Shown here: piece by piece, positions 1 to 5,770 of the stretch
Numbering within the stretch: position 1 is the stretch's first letter
How the letters are laid out: each line of letters opens with the position of its first letter
From: Selenomonadaceae bacterium
Lineage (GTDB): Bacteria > Bacillota > Negativicutes > Selenomonadales > Selenomonadaceae
DNA: 7,102 nt
Assembly (NCBI GenBank): GCA_017529085.1
Contig: JAFXOC010000645.1
Span: forward strand, 1-7,102
Direction of reading: 5' to 3'
Notes under the pieces: model-generated
What the model was told of the DNA's origin: nothing
What the model saw: only the letters and a program-made list of their open reading frames with translations
Databases searched by the model: none
Program-made: the position numbers and the translations under genes

Positions 1-3
1 GGA

Positions 4-35
4 GATGATGCCGCGCATATTGGCTAGGCATCATT
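4..35. other. Stem-loop at left edge of window
   Basis: Bases 5-12 (atgatgcc) are perfectly complementary to bases 27-34 (ggcatcat), with a possible G-U pair at 4/35 and a 14-base loop. A short direct repeat (ggcagta) follows at about 39-45 and 55-61. The hairpin may belong to the same transcript as the structured element at 288-400. No poly-T tract follows, so it is not a terminator. The window edge prevents seeing what lies upstream. Confidence 0.35.
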
Positions 36-71
36 GGGGCAGTACGGACGGAGGGCAGTATCCTTTTCTCC

Positions 72-272
72 TTGAAGGTCAATACGGCCTTGATTTTGAA
101 GGAGTTTCAGGTTGACGACAAAGTATTCAAGCTAATTTTACGGCTCAAAACATCAGATGAGCCAGATAATTTTAAAAATTCCATCATCACATTCATGAAA
201 ACGGACAGGAAAGAGTGGGCGCGATTGCTGAAGAACAAGAAAATCCTTTACAAAAGGGACAATAAAGGGTAG
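72..272 (+). CDS. Doubtful small ORF, unknown product
   Basis: This is a 66-codon frame starting at TTG and ending at TAG. The frame is open upstream to about base 9 with no ATG, and the only purine-rich stretch (50-55, ggaggg) lies 16 bases from the TTG, which is too far for a normal ribosome binding site. The predicted peptide is lysine-rich and charged, with alternating hydrophobic residues (VFKLILRLK) and a basic C-terminal third (KEWARLLKNKK). It looks protein-like, but I recognise no family. It lies between a 5' stem-loop and a highly structured 3' element that ends at a terminator. It could therefore be a remnant C-terminus of an older gene, a small protein carried by a structured transcript, or a chance ORF inside a long non-coding RNA. 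I give coding function low weight. Confidence 0.2.
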   Translation: MKVNTALILKEFQVDDKVFKLILRLKTSDEPDNFKNSIITFMKTDRKEWARLLKNKKILYKRDNKG

Positions 273-278
273 AATGAA

Positions 279-420
279 GGCGGCAAACGAATAGCCGTTT
301 GAGGTGGTAGATTTCGTCCGGACCACACGCCGCTGGCACGACAAGGGCTAACGCCCTGAGTAGATGCAGGAGACTCGGACGCCTGCCAAGCGGCTATTCG
401 CATTGTTTTTGTTGTAAAGT
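279..420 (+). ncRNA. Candidate structured non-coding RNA with kissing loops
   Basis: Bases 288-301 pair with 387-400 as a 14-bp stem (core cgaatagccg / cggctattcg, one G-U). Inside are three hairpins: 304-308 with 322-326 (gtggt/accac), 344-348 with 353-357 (agggc/gccct, loop taac), and 366-370 with 382-386 (gcagg/cctgc). The loop of the first (315-321, cgtccgg) is complementary to the loop of the third (375-381, tcggacg) over 7 bases including one G-U, a classic kissing-loop arrangement. A further possible pairing, 279-284 (ggcggc) with 329-334, would make a pseudoknot. The T-rich sequence after 400 leads into a terminator at 430-468, which sets the strand. No long reading frame spans it. 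It lacks the conserved cores I know for RNase P RNA, tmRNA, 4.5S RNA and group II domain V, so the class is unknown. The 5' end is undefined and may lie left of 279 or outside the window. Confidence 0.5.
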
Positions 421-429
421 ATTGGCACT

Positions 430-468
430 AAAGCGCTTTTGAAATTAACTTTTCAAGAGTGCTTTTTT
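430..468 (+). terminator. Rho-independent terminator of the candidate RNA
   Basis: Bases 430-444 pair with 451-465 over 15 positions, two of them G-U, around a 6-base loop. The 3' arm runs into six T residues (463-468). On the opposite strand the stem is not followed by a T run, so it terminates + strand transcription coming from the structured element at 288-400. Confidence 0.75.
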
Positions 469-502
469 CATTTGTCTTTCAGCTGTTTAAAAAAATGAGT
501 TT

Positions 503-523
503 TGTTGACAAAACTGTTGACAA
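503..523. repeat. Direct repeat tgttgacaa, 12-base period
   Basis: The 9-mer tgttgacaa occurs at 503-511 and 515-523, about one helical turn apart. Each copy contains a TTGACA hexamer resembling a -35 box, but neither has a convincing -10 box 16-18 bases downstream. It could be a tandem protein binding site upstream of the toxin-antitoxin promoter, or chance in AT-rich DNA. Confidence 0.3.
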
Positions 524-567
524 GAAATCGTTGAACCTTTGATTTATTGGGGTAGAAAAATTTTTTT

Positions 568-586
568 ATTTACCTTAGAGGTAAAT
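568..586. promoter_or_regulatory. Palindrome upstream of TA promoter, possible operator
   Basis: Perfect inverted repeat: atttacct (568-575), 3-base spacer, aggtaaat (579-586). No strong T run follows it, so termination is unlikely. A dyad of this size about 60 bases upstream of the -35 box at 644 could bind a dimeric regulator. Function is inferred only from symmetry and position. Confidence 0.3.
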
Positions 587-643
587 AGTTGAAAATTTTT
601 TCACACTCGTTTTACAATATCGCAGATTTTTCACTTCTAATGA

Positions 644-672
644 TTTACTTTGTATCAACAAAGTGTTATACT
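644..672 (+). promoter_or_regulatory. Promoter of the TA operon with internal operator
   Basis: A -35-like TTTACT (644-649) and a -10 TATACT (667-672) are separated by exactly 17 bases, placing transcription start near 679, about 23 bases before the antitoxin ATG. The interval contains a perfect dyad, ctttgt (648-653) and acaaag (658-663) with a 4-base spacer, overlapping the end of the -35 box. RelB/DinJ-type antitoxins are ribbon-helix-helix proteins that repress their own promoters by binding such dyads, so this is the likely autoregulatory operator. Regulation is inferred. Confidence 0.6.
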
Positions 673-701
673 AAAGAAAAAAATTTTTGGGGGGAATTTT
701 T

Positions 702-965
702 ATGGCTAAAACGGATACCATCACGTTAAGGGTTGATCCCGATTTAAAACATGAAGCGGAAGAATTGTGCGAAGAAATGGGGCTGACCCTTTCAGCGGCT
801 TACACTATGTTTTTAAAGGCTGTTGTGCGTACTAGGTCAATACCGTTTAAAATATGTGTTTCAAAAGATCCATTTTGGTCGGAGAAGAATCAGAAGCATC
901 TTATAGAGTCAATTCAAGAACTTGATGCCGGACGGGGAAAGGAGCACGAGCTTTTAGATGCGTAA
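702..965 (+). CDS. relB: RelB/DinJ family antitoxin
   Basis: This 87-residue protein is the antitoxin of a type II toxin-antitoxin pair. Its N-terminal half should form a ribbon-helix-helix DNA-binding dimer: the strand TITLRVD (6-12), a first helix (about 14-25), then the family-typical GLTLSAAYTMFLKAV (27-41) and IPF (47-49). The C-terminal half, with DPFWSEKN and a closing GKEHELL, matches the part that wraps and neutralises the toxin in this family. I chose the ATG at 702 because a run of six G at 689-694 lies 7 bases upstream; the in-frame TTG at 687 overlaps that ribosome binding site. The gene overlaps the toxin start by 8 bases, the usual arrangement for translational coupling. Length is normal and no damage is visible. 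Because the toxin is broken, this antitoxin may act as an orphan, either as a repressor or as a cross-neutraliser of related toxins. relB is used in the family sense; dinJ would fit equally well. Confidence 0.9.
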   Translation: MAKTDTITLRVDPDLKHEAEELCEEMGLTLSAAYTMFLKAVVRTRSIPFKICVSKDPFWSEKNQKHLIESIQELDAGRGKEHELLDA

Positions 966-1230
966 AATATGGTCTTCTCGCTCGTGGGAAGAATATCTTG
1001 AATGGCAAAACAGGGATAAAAAAATCCTTCAACGCATTAACAAGCTAATAAAAGATATTGAACGCAACGGCGTTTTAAACGGTATCGGTAAACCCGAACC
1101 GTTAAAACACTATCTTACCGGCTGGTACAGTCGTAGAATTGACGAGAAAAACCGTTTGATATACCGATGAGGTTTGTTTTAGCGTGAAACAGTGTATGGA
1201 GAAAAGTTTGTAAAAATTAAAAAACAATAG
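958..1230 (+). pseudogene. yoeB: YoeB/Txe-type mRNA interferase toxin, C-terminally broken
   Basis: The open frame (958-1170, 70 codons) closely resembles the ribosome-dependent mRNA interferase YoeB: WSSRSWEEYLEW at the start, then GKPEPLKH (44-51), LTGWYSRRI and NRLIYR. YoeB proteins are usually about 84-88 residues. In E. coli YoeB the catalytic residues are Glu46, Arg65, His83 and Tyr84. Here the equivalents of Glu (47) and Arg (66) are present, but a TGA right after Arg70 removes the last strand and the His-Tyr end. Reading on at 1166 in another frame gives DEVCFSVKQC, which looks like the missing strand. A further shift at about 1195 gives YGEKFVKIKKQ up to a stop at 1228-1230. No frame restores a GHY-like terminus. 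I infer frameshift decay with loss of nuclease activity. A sequencing error could explain one shift, but two are needed. Confidence 0.8.
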
Positions 1231-1292
1231 CAGGAAAAAATTTTTTTTTATAGAATGGAGGTGGTGAAACATCTTTATAGGAAGGTGGTAAT

Positions 1293-1481
1293 ATGGCGAC
1301 TAAAAGTTTTTTAAAAAATATCAATATTAAAAGTTATGACCAAGCAAAAAATTTGGCTGAAGCTCTCGAACGTGCAGAAAGGCACGCCGGCAAAGAAGTA
1401 ATTTTAAAGCATTCGGTAACAGAATTAAGGGGCGATAAGGCTAAAGATTTCATAATGCGCTACGGGGAAAGTGTTTTATGA
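1293..1481 (+). CDS. Small protein upstream of GNAT, possible antitoxin
   Basis: This 62-residue protein is predicted to be mostly helical in its middle (DQAKNLAEALERAERHA, about 16-32), followed by a strand-like KEVILKHSV (34-42) and a charged helix (LRGDKAKDFIMRY). It has no transmembrane segment or signal peptide. The ATG has a good Shine-Dalgarno sequence (aaggtgg, 1282-1288). It overlaps the following acetyltransferase by 4 bases (ATGA at 1478-1481), so the two are translationally coupled. From memory, small proteins of this kind commonly precede GNAT proteins of this subtype in Firmicute genomes and mobile elements, but I cannot name a characterised family. By position it could be an antitoxin for the GNAT, a structural partner, or a substrate-presenting subunit. 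It shows no ribbon-helix-helix pattern like the antitoxins AtaR or TacA. The coding call is solid; the function is inferred. Confidence 0.75.
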   Translation: MATKSFLKNINIKSYDQAKNLAEALERAERHAGKEVILKHSVTELRGDKAKDFIMRYGESVL

Positions 1482-2095
1482 GCGGCTACACTAAAGTGAA
1501 TTTAATGGATTTATCCGACATGACAGAACTTGAAAAGGTTTATGAAATCATTTCGGGTTTTTCTTGTCCCTATAACCTAGATGTTGAGGTTTTTTTGAAG
1601 GAAAAAGCCCTAATGTTTTCTCAACAGAGAATAGCTTCTACTTATCTGATATTTTCTTCTTATAAAGAAAAACCGGTATTAGTCGGATATTTTGCGTTAG
1701 CTACAAAATATTTTCACATTGACGCAAAGAAACCCGGTGGTATTAGCAAAACTCTATTTAAACGAATAAAAAAATTTGCAGTACATGATAAAGAGTTAGG
1801 CAAACAGATTATTGCCGCGCCCTTGATAGGGCAATTAGGAAAGAATTACTCTAATGATCACGACAAATTAATCACAGGAGACGAACTTCTTAAAATCGCT
1901 TGCGACACGGTACGCGAGGCTTTGCGAATTGTCGGCGGAAAGTTGGTTTATCTGGAATGCGAAGATACGCCGTCTTTAATAAAATTCTATGAAGACAACG
2001 GCTTTTATAATTTTGGTAGAAGAGAATTAGATGGTGACGAAAAAGACCGAATGTCCGGCAATTATTTGATACAAATGCTAAAATATTTGGGGTAA
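1478..2095 (+). CDS. GNAT-family N-acetyltransferase, atypical acetyl-CoA loop
   Basis: This 205-residue cytoplasmic protein has a GNAT fold, expected to transfer acetyl from acetyl-CoA to an amine. A central strand (LVGYFALATKYF, 68-79) is followed by PLIGQLGKNYS (115-125), which aligns by eye with the motif A strand of TacT-like GNATs (LGRLAVD). The usual Q/RxxGxG/A pyrophosphate loop is missing; the segment SNDHDKLITGDELL (125-138) lies there instead. The helix (about 136-150), the strand KLVYLECED (155-163) and FYEDNGF (170-176), with a candidate catalytic tyrosine, then match the C-terminal half of GNATs. At 205 residues it is longer than classic toxin GNATs (about 160-175). It starts inside the end of the 62-residue gene and is followed within 20 bases by a strong terminator, so the two form a self-contained unit. 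A toxin role (for example aminoacyl-tRNA acetylation) is possible from context but unproven; the substrate could equally be a protein or small molecule. Confidence 0.85.
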   Translation: MSGYTKVNLMDLSDMTELEKVYEIISGFSCPYNLDVEVFLKEKALMFSQQRIASTYLIFSSYKEKPVLVGYFALATKYFHIDAKKPGGISKTLFKRIKKFAVHDKELGKQIIAAPLIGQLGKNYSNDHDKLITGDELLKIACDTVREALRIVGGKLVYLECEDTPSLIKFYEDNGFYNFGRRELDGDEKDRMSGNYLIQMLKYLG

Positions 2096-2112
2096 ACACT
2101 CTTGCCCTCTAT

Positions 2113-2145
2113 GGTTGTTTCCAAAACGGAGACAGCCTTTTTTTT
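2113..2145 (+). terminator. Rho-independent terminator after the GNAT unit
   Basis: The stem 2113-2122 (ggttgtttcc) pairs with 2128-2137 (ggagacagcc), 10 bp including two G-U, around loop aaaac. Eight T residues follow directly (2138-2145). It lies 17 bases after the GNAT stop codon and separates this unit from the ATPase gene, which has its own promoter. Confidence 0.88.
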
Positions 2146-2241
2146 CGCTTCACCGCTTACCCACATTTTTTTAGACAAGCGTTCTAAATGCAATCCTTTT
2201 TGCGTTTGATTGAAAGCGAAGTTTAGCTAATGGTTTTTTGT

Positions 2242-2270
2242 TTGACATACCTTATTTTACAGGATATACT
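2242..2270 (+). promoter_or_regulatory. Consensus promoter of the ATPase/nuclease gene
   Basis: A perfect -35 TTGACA (2242-2247) and a near-perfect -10 TATACT (2265-2270) are separated by 17 bases. Start of transcription is expected near 2277, giving a leader of about 63 bases before the ATG at 2340. This is the strongest promoter in the window. It also argues against translation from an in-frame ATG at 2238, which lies at the -35 box. Confidence 0.82.
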
Positions 2271-2339
2271 GTAGAAAACAGGCGATTTTATTTGAAAATG
2301 CAATACGTGAAACGCAAATATTTTGAAGGGAGTGGGAGT

Positions 2340-3926
2340 ATGGGCGTTTATCTTAACCCCGGCGACGATAAGTTTTTGATGGCAATACAATCTGAAATTT
2401 ATGTGGATAAAAGCGAAATCCTTTCCAGACTTAATTGTTATTTTCGTACGGAAAGCCGCTTTATCTGCGTCAGTCGCCCTCGCCGCTTCGGCAAATCCAT
2501 GACCGCCAATATGGTTGTTGCGTATTACGATAGAACCGTAAACGCTGCCGAAACTTTTAAGGGACTTAAAATCGTAAACGATACGAGTTTTGAAAAACAT
2601 TGCAATGCGTACGATGTTATTCAGGTTAATATGCAGGATTTTTTAAGCAGAACAAACAGTATGGACGAATTTTTACGGAGTTTAAAAAAAAGGTTATTGT
2701 TTGATTTGTTAAAAGAATATTCCGATATAGATTGCTACGACCCGAATGATTTAATCGAAACAATGTCGGATATTTACGCAAATACAAATCGCCCGTTCGT
2801 TATCATTATAGACGAGTGGGACGCTGTTTTTAGGGAATACAAAGGAAGGAAAGATTGGCAGGAAAAATACCTGGACTTTCTGCGCGCTTGGCTTAAAGAT
2901 AAAAATTATGTGGGACTTGCCTATATGACTGGGATTTTACCCATAAAAAAATACGGCACCCACTCCGCGCTCAATATGTTTAACGAGTTTTCCATGGAAA
3001 ATCCAGGGAAATTGGCAGAATTTGTCGGTTTTACAAAAGACGAAGTCGAAGCTCTTTGTAAAAAGTATAATGTGAATTATGAAGAGTGTAAAGCGTGGTA
3101 CGACGGGTATTCTTTTGCGGCTTACGGCGTAAAAGAAGTTTATAATCCGCGTTCGGTGGTTTGCGCAATGGAAAACGGCGTTTTTGACAATTATTGGAAT
3201 AAAACCGAGACTTTTGAAGCGCTTAAAATTTATATCGATCTTAATTTTGACGGTTTAAAAGAAGCGATTATCGCTCTGATGTCGGGAGAACATTATCGTG
3301 TCAATACAAAGAATTTTACGAATGATATGAGCACATTTAACGATAAGGACGATGTGCTTACGTTGCTCATACATTTAGGTTATTTGGGATATGATTTTAA
3401 TACAAGCAGCGTTTTTATACCAAATCAAGAAGTTTTAACCGAATACGCCAATTCCGTGCGTTCCGCTGATTGGCAAACTGTTGCGGAGGCGGTTAAAACT
3501 TCTGAAGAACTGTTAGAAAGCGCGCTCTCCATGAATTCTGAGAAAGTTGCCGAGTACATTGATTCAGCTCATTTAGAAACAAGTTATCTAACCTACAACG
3601 ATGAAAACGCGCTTGCGTATACAATTTCTCTTGCTTTTTATACGGCTCGTCGAAAATATCTTATAGTGAGAGAATTTCCCACGGGAAAAGGCTTTGCGGA
3701 TATTGTTTACCTTCCTCGCCCGACGCATCTGAATTTACCCGCTATGATCGTTGAATTAAAATGGGATAAATCCGCTAAAACCGCTATCCGGCAAATAAAA
3801 GAGAAGCAATATATCCACGCATTAAAAGATTATACGGGAAAAGTTCTTTTAGTCGGTATAAATTATGATAAAACTTCTCGCAAACACAGTTGCGAGATAG
3901 AGGAATTTGAAATAAATTCGAAATAA
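2340..3926 (+). CDS. AAA-ATPase-like / PD-(D/E)XK nuclease protein (DUF1703 type)
   Basis: This 528-residue protein has an N-terminal AAA-ATPase-like domain and a C-terminal PD-(D/E)XK nuclease-like domain, the architecture known as AAA-ATPase_like plus DUF1703. It starts with the family-typical MGVYLNPGDDKF and SEIYVDKSEIL. The Walker A region is SRPRRFGKS (45-53) and Walker B is FVIIIDEWD (153-161). AWYDGY (252-257) lies in the middle part. The nuclease core is REFPTGKGFADIV (444-456, Asp454), VELKW (471-475, Glu472 and Lys474) and QIKEKQY (485-491); all expected active-site positions are present. The ATG at 2340 has a strong ribosome binding site (gaagggag, 2325-2332), and the promoter at 2242-2270 excludes the ATG 34 codons upstream. 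Length is normal for the family. Such genes often occur in many near copies per genome in Bacteroidetes, spirochaetes and anaerobic Firmicutes. Their function is not established; mobile-element or defence roles are suspected. The last codons lie in a 13-bp tandem repeat. Confidence 0.92.
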   Translation: MGVYLNPGDDKFLMAIQSEIYVDKSEILSRLNCYFRTESRFICVSRPRRFGKSMTANMVVAYYDRTVNAAETFKGLKIVNDTSFEKHCNAYDVIQVNMQDFLSRTNSMDEFLRSLKKRLLFDLLKEYSDIDCYDPNDLIETMSDIYANTNRPFVIIIDEWDAVFREYKGRKDWQEKYLDFLRAWLKDKNYVGLAYMTGILPIKKYGTHSALNMFNEFSMENPGKLAEFVGFTKDEVEALCKKYNVNYEECKAWYDGYSFAAYGVKEVYNPRSVVCAMENGVFDNYWNKTETFEALKIYIDLNFDGLKEAIIALMSGEHYRVNTKNFTNDMSTFNDKDDVLTLLIHLGYLGYDFNTSSVFIPNQEVLTEYANSVRSADWQTVAEAVKTSEELLESALSMNSEKVAEYIDSAHLETSYLTYNDENALAYTISLAFYTARRKYLIVREFPTGKGFADIVYLPRPTHLNLPAMIVELKWDKSAKTAIRQIKEKQYIHALKDYTGKVLLVGINYDKTSRKHSCEIEEFEINSK

Positions 3927-3970
3927 ATTTTCGAAATAAATTTTCGAAATAAATTTTCGAAATAAATCTT
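3919..3970. repeat. Four-copy 13-bp tandem repeat over the stop codon
   Basis: The unit cgaaataaatttt occurs at 3919-3931, 3932-3944 and 3945-3957 exactly, and at 3958-3970 with one change. A degenerate partial copy precedes it at 3909-3918, inside the ATPase gene. The array supplies the stop codon of that gene (TAA 3924-3926) and ends next to the ribosome binding site of the M48 gene (ggag, 3972-3975). Unit junctions form the small palindrome attttcgaaat. Because 13 is not a multiple of three, copy-number change could alter the C-terminus and would alter spacing between the two genes. Confidence 0.9.
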
Positions 3971-3983
3971 TGGAGCCATTGCC

Positions 3984-5738
3984 ATGCGAAAAATTTTAGT
4001 ATTTGTCTTTCTGATCACCGCTATTTTTACCCGTCCCGTTCTTGCCGCAGATTCGTGGGCAATCGCCGCCGAAGCGTTGGGAGTTTACGCCGCATACAGA
4101 AGCGCGTTATCTTCCATGCTGGAAATGGGCGAAAACGTCCACGCGCAAGTTGAAACCCGCAGAATTGATTTAAAAGAGAACGGGATTGACGAAAACAAAG
4201 AGGATAACGAGATTGTAAACCGCATTATGACAAAACTTACCCAACAGGGAGACTACGCCCTTCGCGCAAATTCCCTGCCCTTTTTGTGGACGGTGAACAA
4301 CAGCAATCGGTTTAACGCTTCGTGTTATCCTACCAATTATATCAGTATTAATAAGGGACTTTTGCGGGCGTTGGAAAAAGACGACAGCGCACTTGCGGCG
4401 GTGTTCGCCCATGAGATGATTCACGGGCTTATGCAGCACAGCGCTCACAGTTACGCAGAGGTTATGGCGGGAATGATGGCGGGAGCCGTACTTGGCGCAA
4501 ACGGCGCGCGTATAGATTGGGAAAGATTAAACGGCATGATTGGTTACGGCGTGGCGAAAAACGTGATACTTCCCGCGGAAGAGGAAGCCGACGAAAAGGG
4601 ATTTTACCTTATGACAAGCGCGGGATTTCATCCCGGCGGCGGCGCTATGGCTATGAGCCGCATGAATCATTATCTGCGCTACGAAACCACCGATATATTC
4701 GAACTTGCAAGCGATGAGAAAGATAACAAAACCGTAAGCGACCATCCCGAAACCGAGGACAGAGAAAAGAAACTTGCCGCGCTTATGACCGAATACGGCG
4801 TGGGTCACGTTGAAGTGAGGGAAAGTTCCAAGGTTTACCTTGACGGTAAACTTATTTTTACCGCAAAAGATACGGGAAGAGGCTACGACAACCGCCCCGA
4901 AACGGCTTACGGAATAGCGGGAGGACTTTCCAAGGCGTTTCACGATTACGATACATTTGAAGAGTGGAATTTTACCAAGACGGACTACTTAACAAAAGAC
5001 GCGGCGTATAAGACATTAAAAGAGAATTTGCGCTCGTCCGATTTAGAGCCTTTGATAAAGGCGGCGTACCAAACTGAGGACAGAAATAAACGTGATGCGG
5101 TAAAGAGCGCTGAAGAGAAGCGTCATAGAGAAGCGTTAAAGACGAGGGCGGAAGCTTTAAGCGTACCGTCCGCGAAGGCGGATTTATACCGCTACAGATG
5201 CGACGCTTACAGTGATTATCTTATGGGCGACCACGCATTAGCGGAAATTGCAAGGGCTAATTTGGCGAAAAATCAGAGCAACCCCGCCGAATGTATGGTG
5301 ATGGAAGCGAGAGCGTTAGCGGCGAAGGGAGATTACAAAGCCGCTTTGGAACTTGCATCAAAAGGCATAGCAAAAGACGGCAAAAACGAGTATAATTACC
5401 TTAACCGCGCAGACATTTACCATGTTCAAGGACAATTGCAGGAAGCTATAAAAGACGTTCGCGCCGCTATAAAAGTCAATGAGAAAAATTTCGTGTCTTG
5501 GAAAGTTTTGGGCAATCTCTTAGAGGAATCGGGGGATTTGTCGGGCGCAACGGAAGCTTTTAAGAAGGCGCACGAAATTGATAAAAAGGGGTTTATACCG
5601 CTGAACTATTTAAAGGACATGGACCCGAAAGCTTATGAAGCGGCAATAAAAAATCGAATTAGAGCGGAAAAGCAATTAATTGAAGAATATAACGAGAAAT
5701 ATAAAGATTCGTTGAAAAGAAGTAAAAAGAACAGATAG
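3984..5738 (+). CDS. Secreted M48 zinc metallopeptidase with TPR-like C-terminus
   Basis: This is a 584-residue exported protease. A Sec signal peptide (MRKILVFVFL..., hydrophobic to about 16) ends at a likely signal peptidase I site near PVLA-AD (21/22); no lipobox cysteine is present. The M48 domain carries HEMIH (143-147) with catalytic Glu144. The third zinc ligand is expected at Glu199 in the EEEAD stretch (199-203), followed by DEKGFYLM, with the family-typical DHPETEDR at 253-260. A middle region (about 265-390) is unassigned. From about 395 to 560 the sequence has the A-G-Y/A-L spacing of tetratricopeptide repeats (for example GDYKAALELASKGI, GQLQEAIKDVRAAIKV, GDLSGATEAFKKA). The end is strongly basic. 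M48 plus TPR recalls BepA/YfgC-type periplasmic quality control of outer membrane proteins. The ATG has ggag 8 bases upstream. No promoter is seen in the 57-base gap, so it may be read through from the ATPase gene. Confidence 0.9.
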   Translation: MRKILVFVFLITAIFTRPVLAADSWAIAAEALGVYAAYRSALSSMLEMGENVHAQVETRRIDLKENGIDENKEDNEIVNRIMTKLTQQGDYALRANSLPFLWTVNNSNRFNASCYPTNYISINKGLLRALEKDDSALAAVFAHEMIHGLMQHSAHSYAEVMAGMMAGAVLGANGARIDWERLNGMIGYGVAKNVILPAEEEADEKGFYLMTSAGFHPGGGAMAMSRMNHYLRYETTDIFELASDEKDNKTVSDHPETEDREKKLAALMTEYGVGHVEVRESSKVYLDGKLIFTAKDTGRGYDNRPETAYGIAGGLSKAFHDYDTFEEWNFTKTDYLTKDAAYKTLKENLRSSDLEPLIKAAYQTEDRNKRDAVKSAEEKRHREALKTRAEALSVPSAKADLYRYRCDAYSDYLMGDHALAEIARANLAKNQSNPAECMVMEARALAAKGDYKAALELASKGIAKDGKNEYNYLNRADIYHVQGQLQEAIKDVRAAIKVNEKNFVSWKVLGNLLEESGDLSGATEAFKKAHEIDKKGFIPLNYLKDMDPKAYEAAIKNRIRAEKQLIEEYNEKYKDSLKRSKKNR

Positions 5739-5770
5739 TAGTCAAATTAATAAATATTGTGCTCTTCATG

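Noticed and set aside
288..400. RNase P RNA or tmRNA identity for the structured element
   Set aside because: A faint resemblance (gaggtgg...gtccgga; gcaaacga) exists, but the RNase P P4 core sequences and the tmRNA tRNA-like end and tag are absent, and the fold is too small.
505..545. Promoter from the TTGACA hexamers at 505 and 517
   Set aside because: No acceptable -10 hexamer lies 16-18 bases downstream of either copy.
687..701. In-frame TTG as an upstream start of the antitoxin
   Set aside because: It overlaps the G-rich ribosome binding site that serves the ATG at 702, and family members begin at the MAKTD-like position.
1255..1314. 19-codon leader ORF overlapping the start of the 62-residue gene
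   Set aside because: No Shine-Dalgarno sequence before its ATG, out of frame with the downstream gene, and no attenuator-like structure seen.
2238..2339. 34-residue N-terminal extension of the ATPase/nuclease
   Set aside because: It lies across the consensus promoter, has no ribosome binding site, and the family N-terminus begins at the ATG at 2340.
3909..3970. CRISPR array
   Set aside because: The units are contiguous 13-mers without spacers.
4170..4943. Antisense and alternative frames inside the M48 gene
   Set aside because: They are shadows of a well-supported coding frame with HExxH and TPR-like features; no ribosome binding sites or recognisable motifs.
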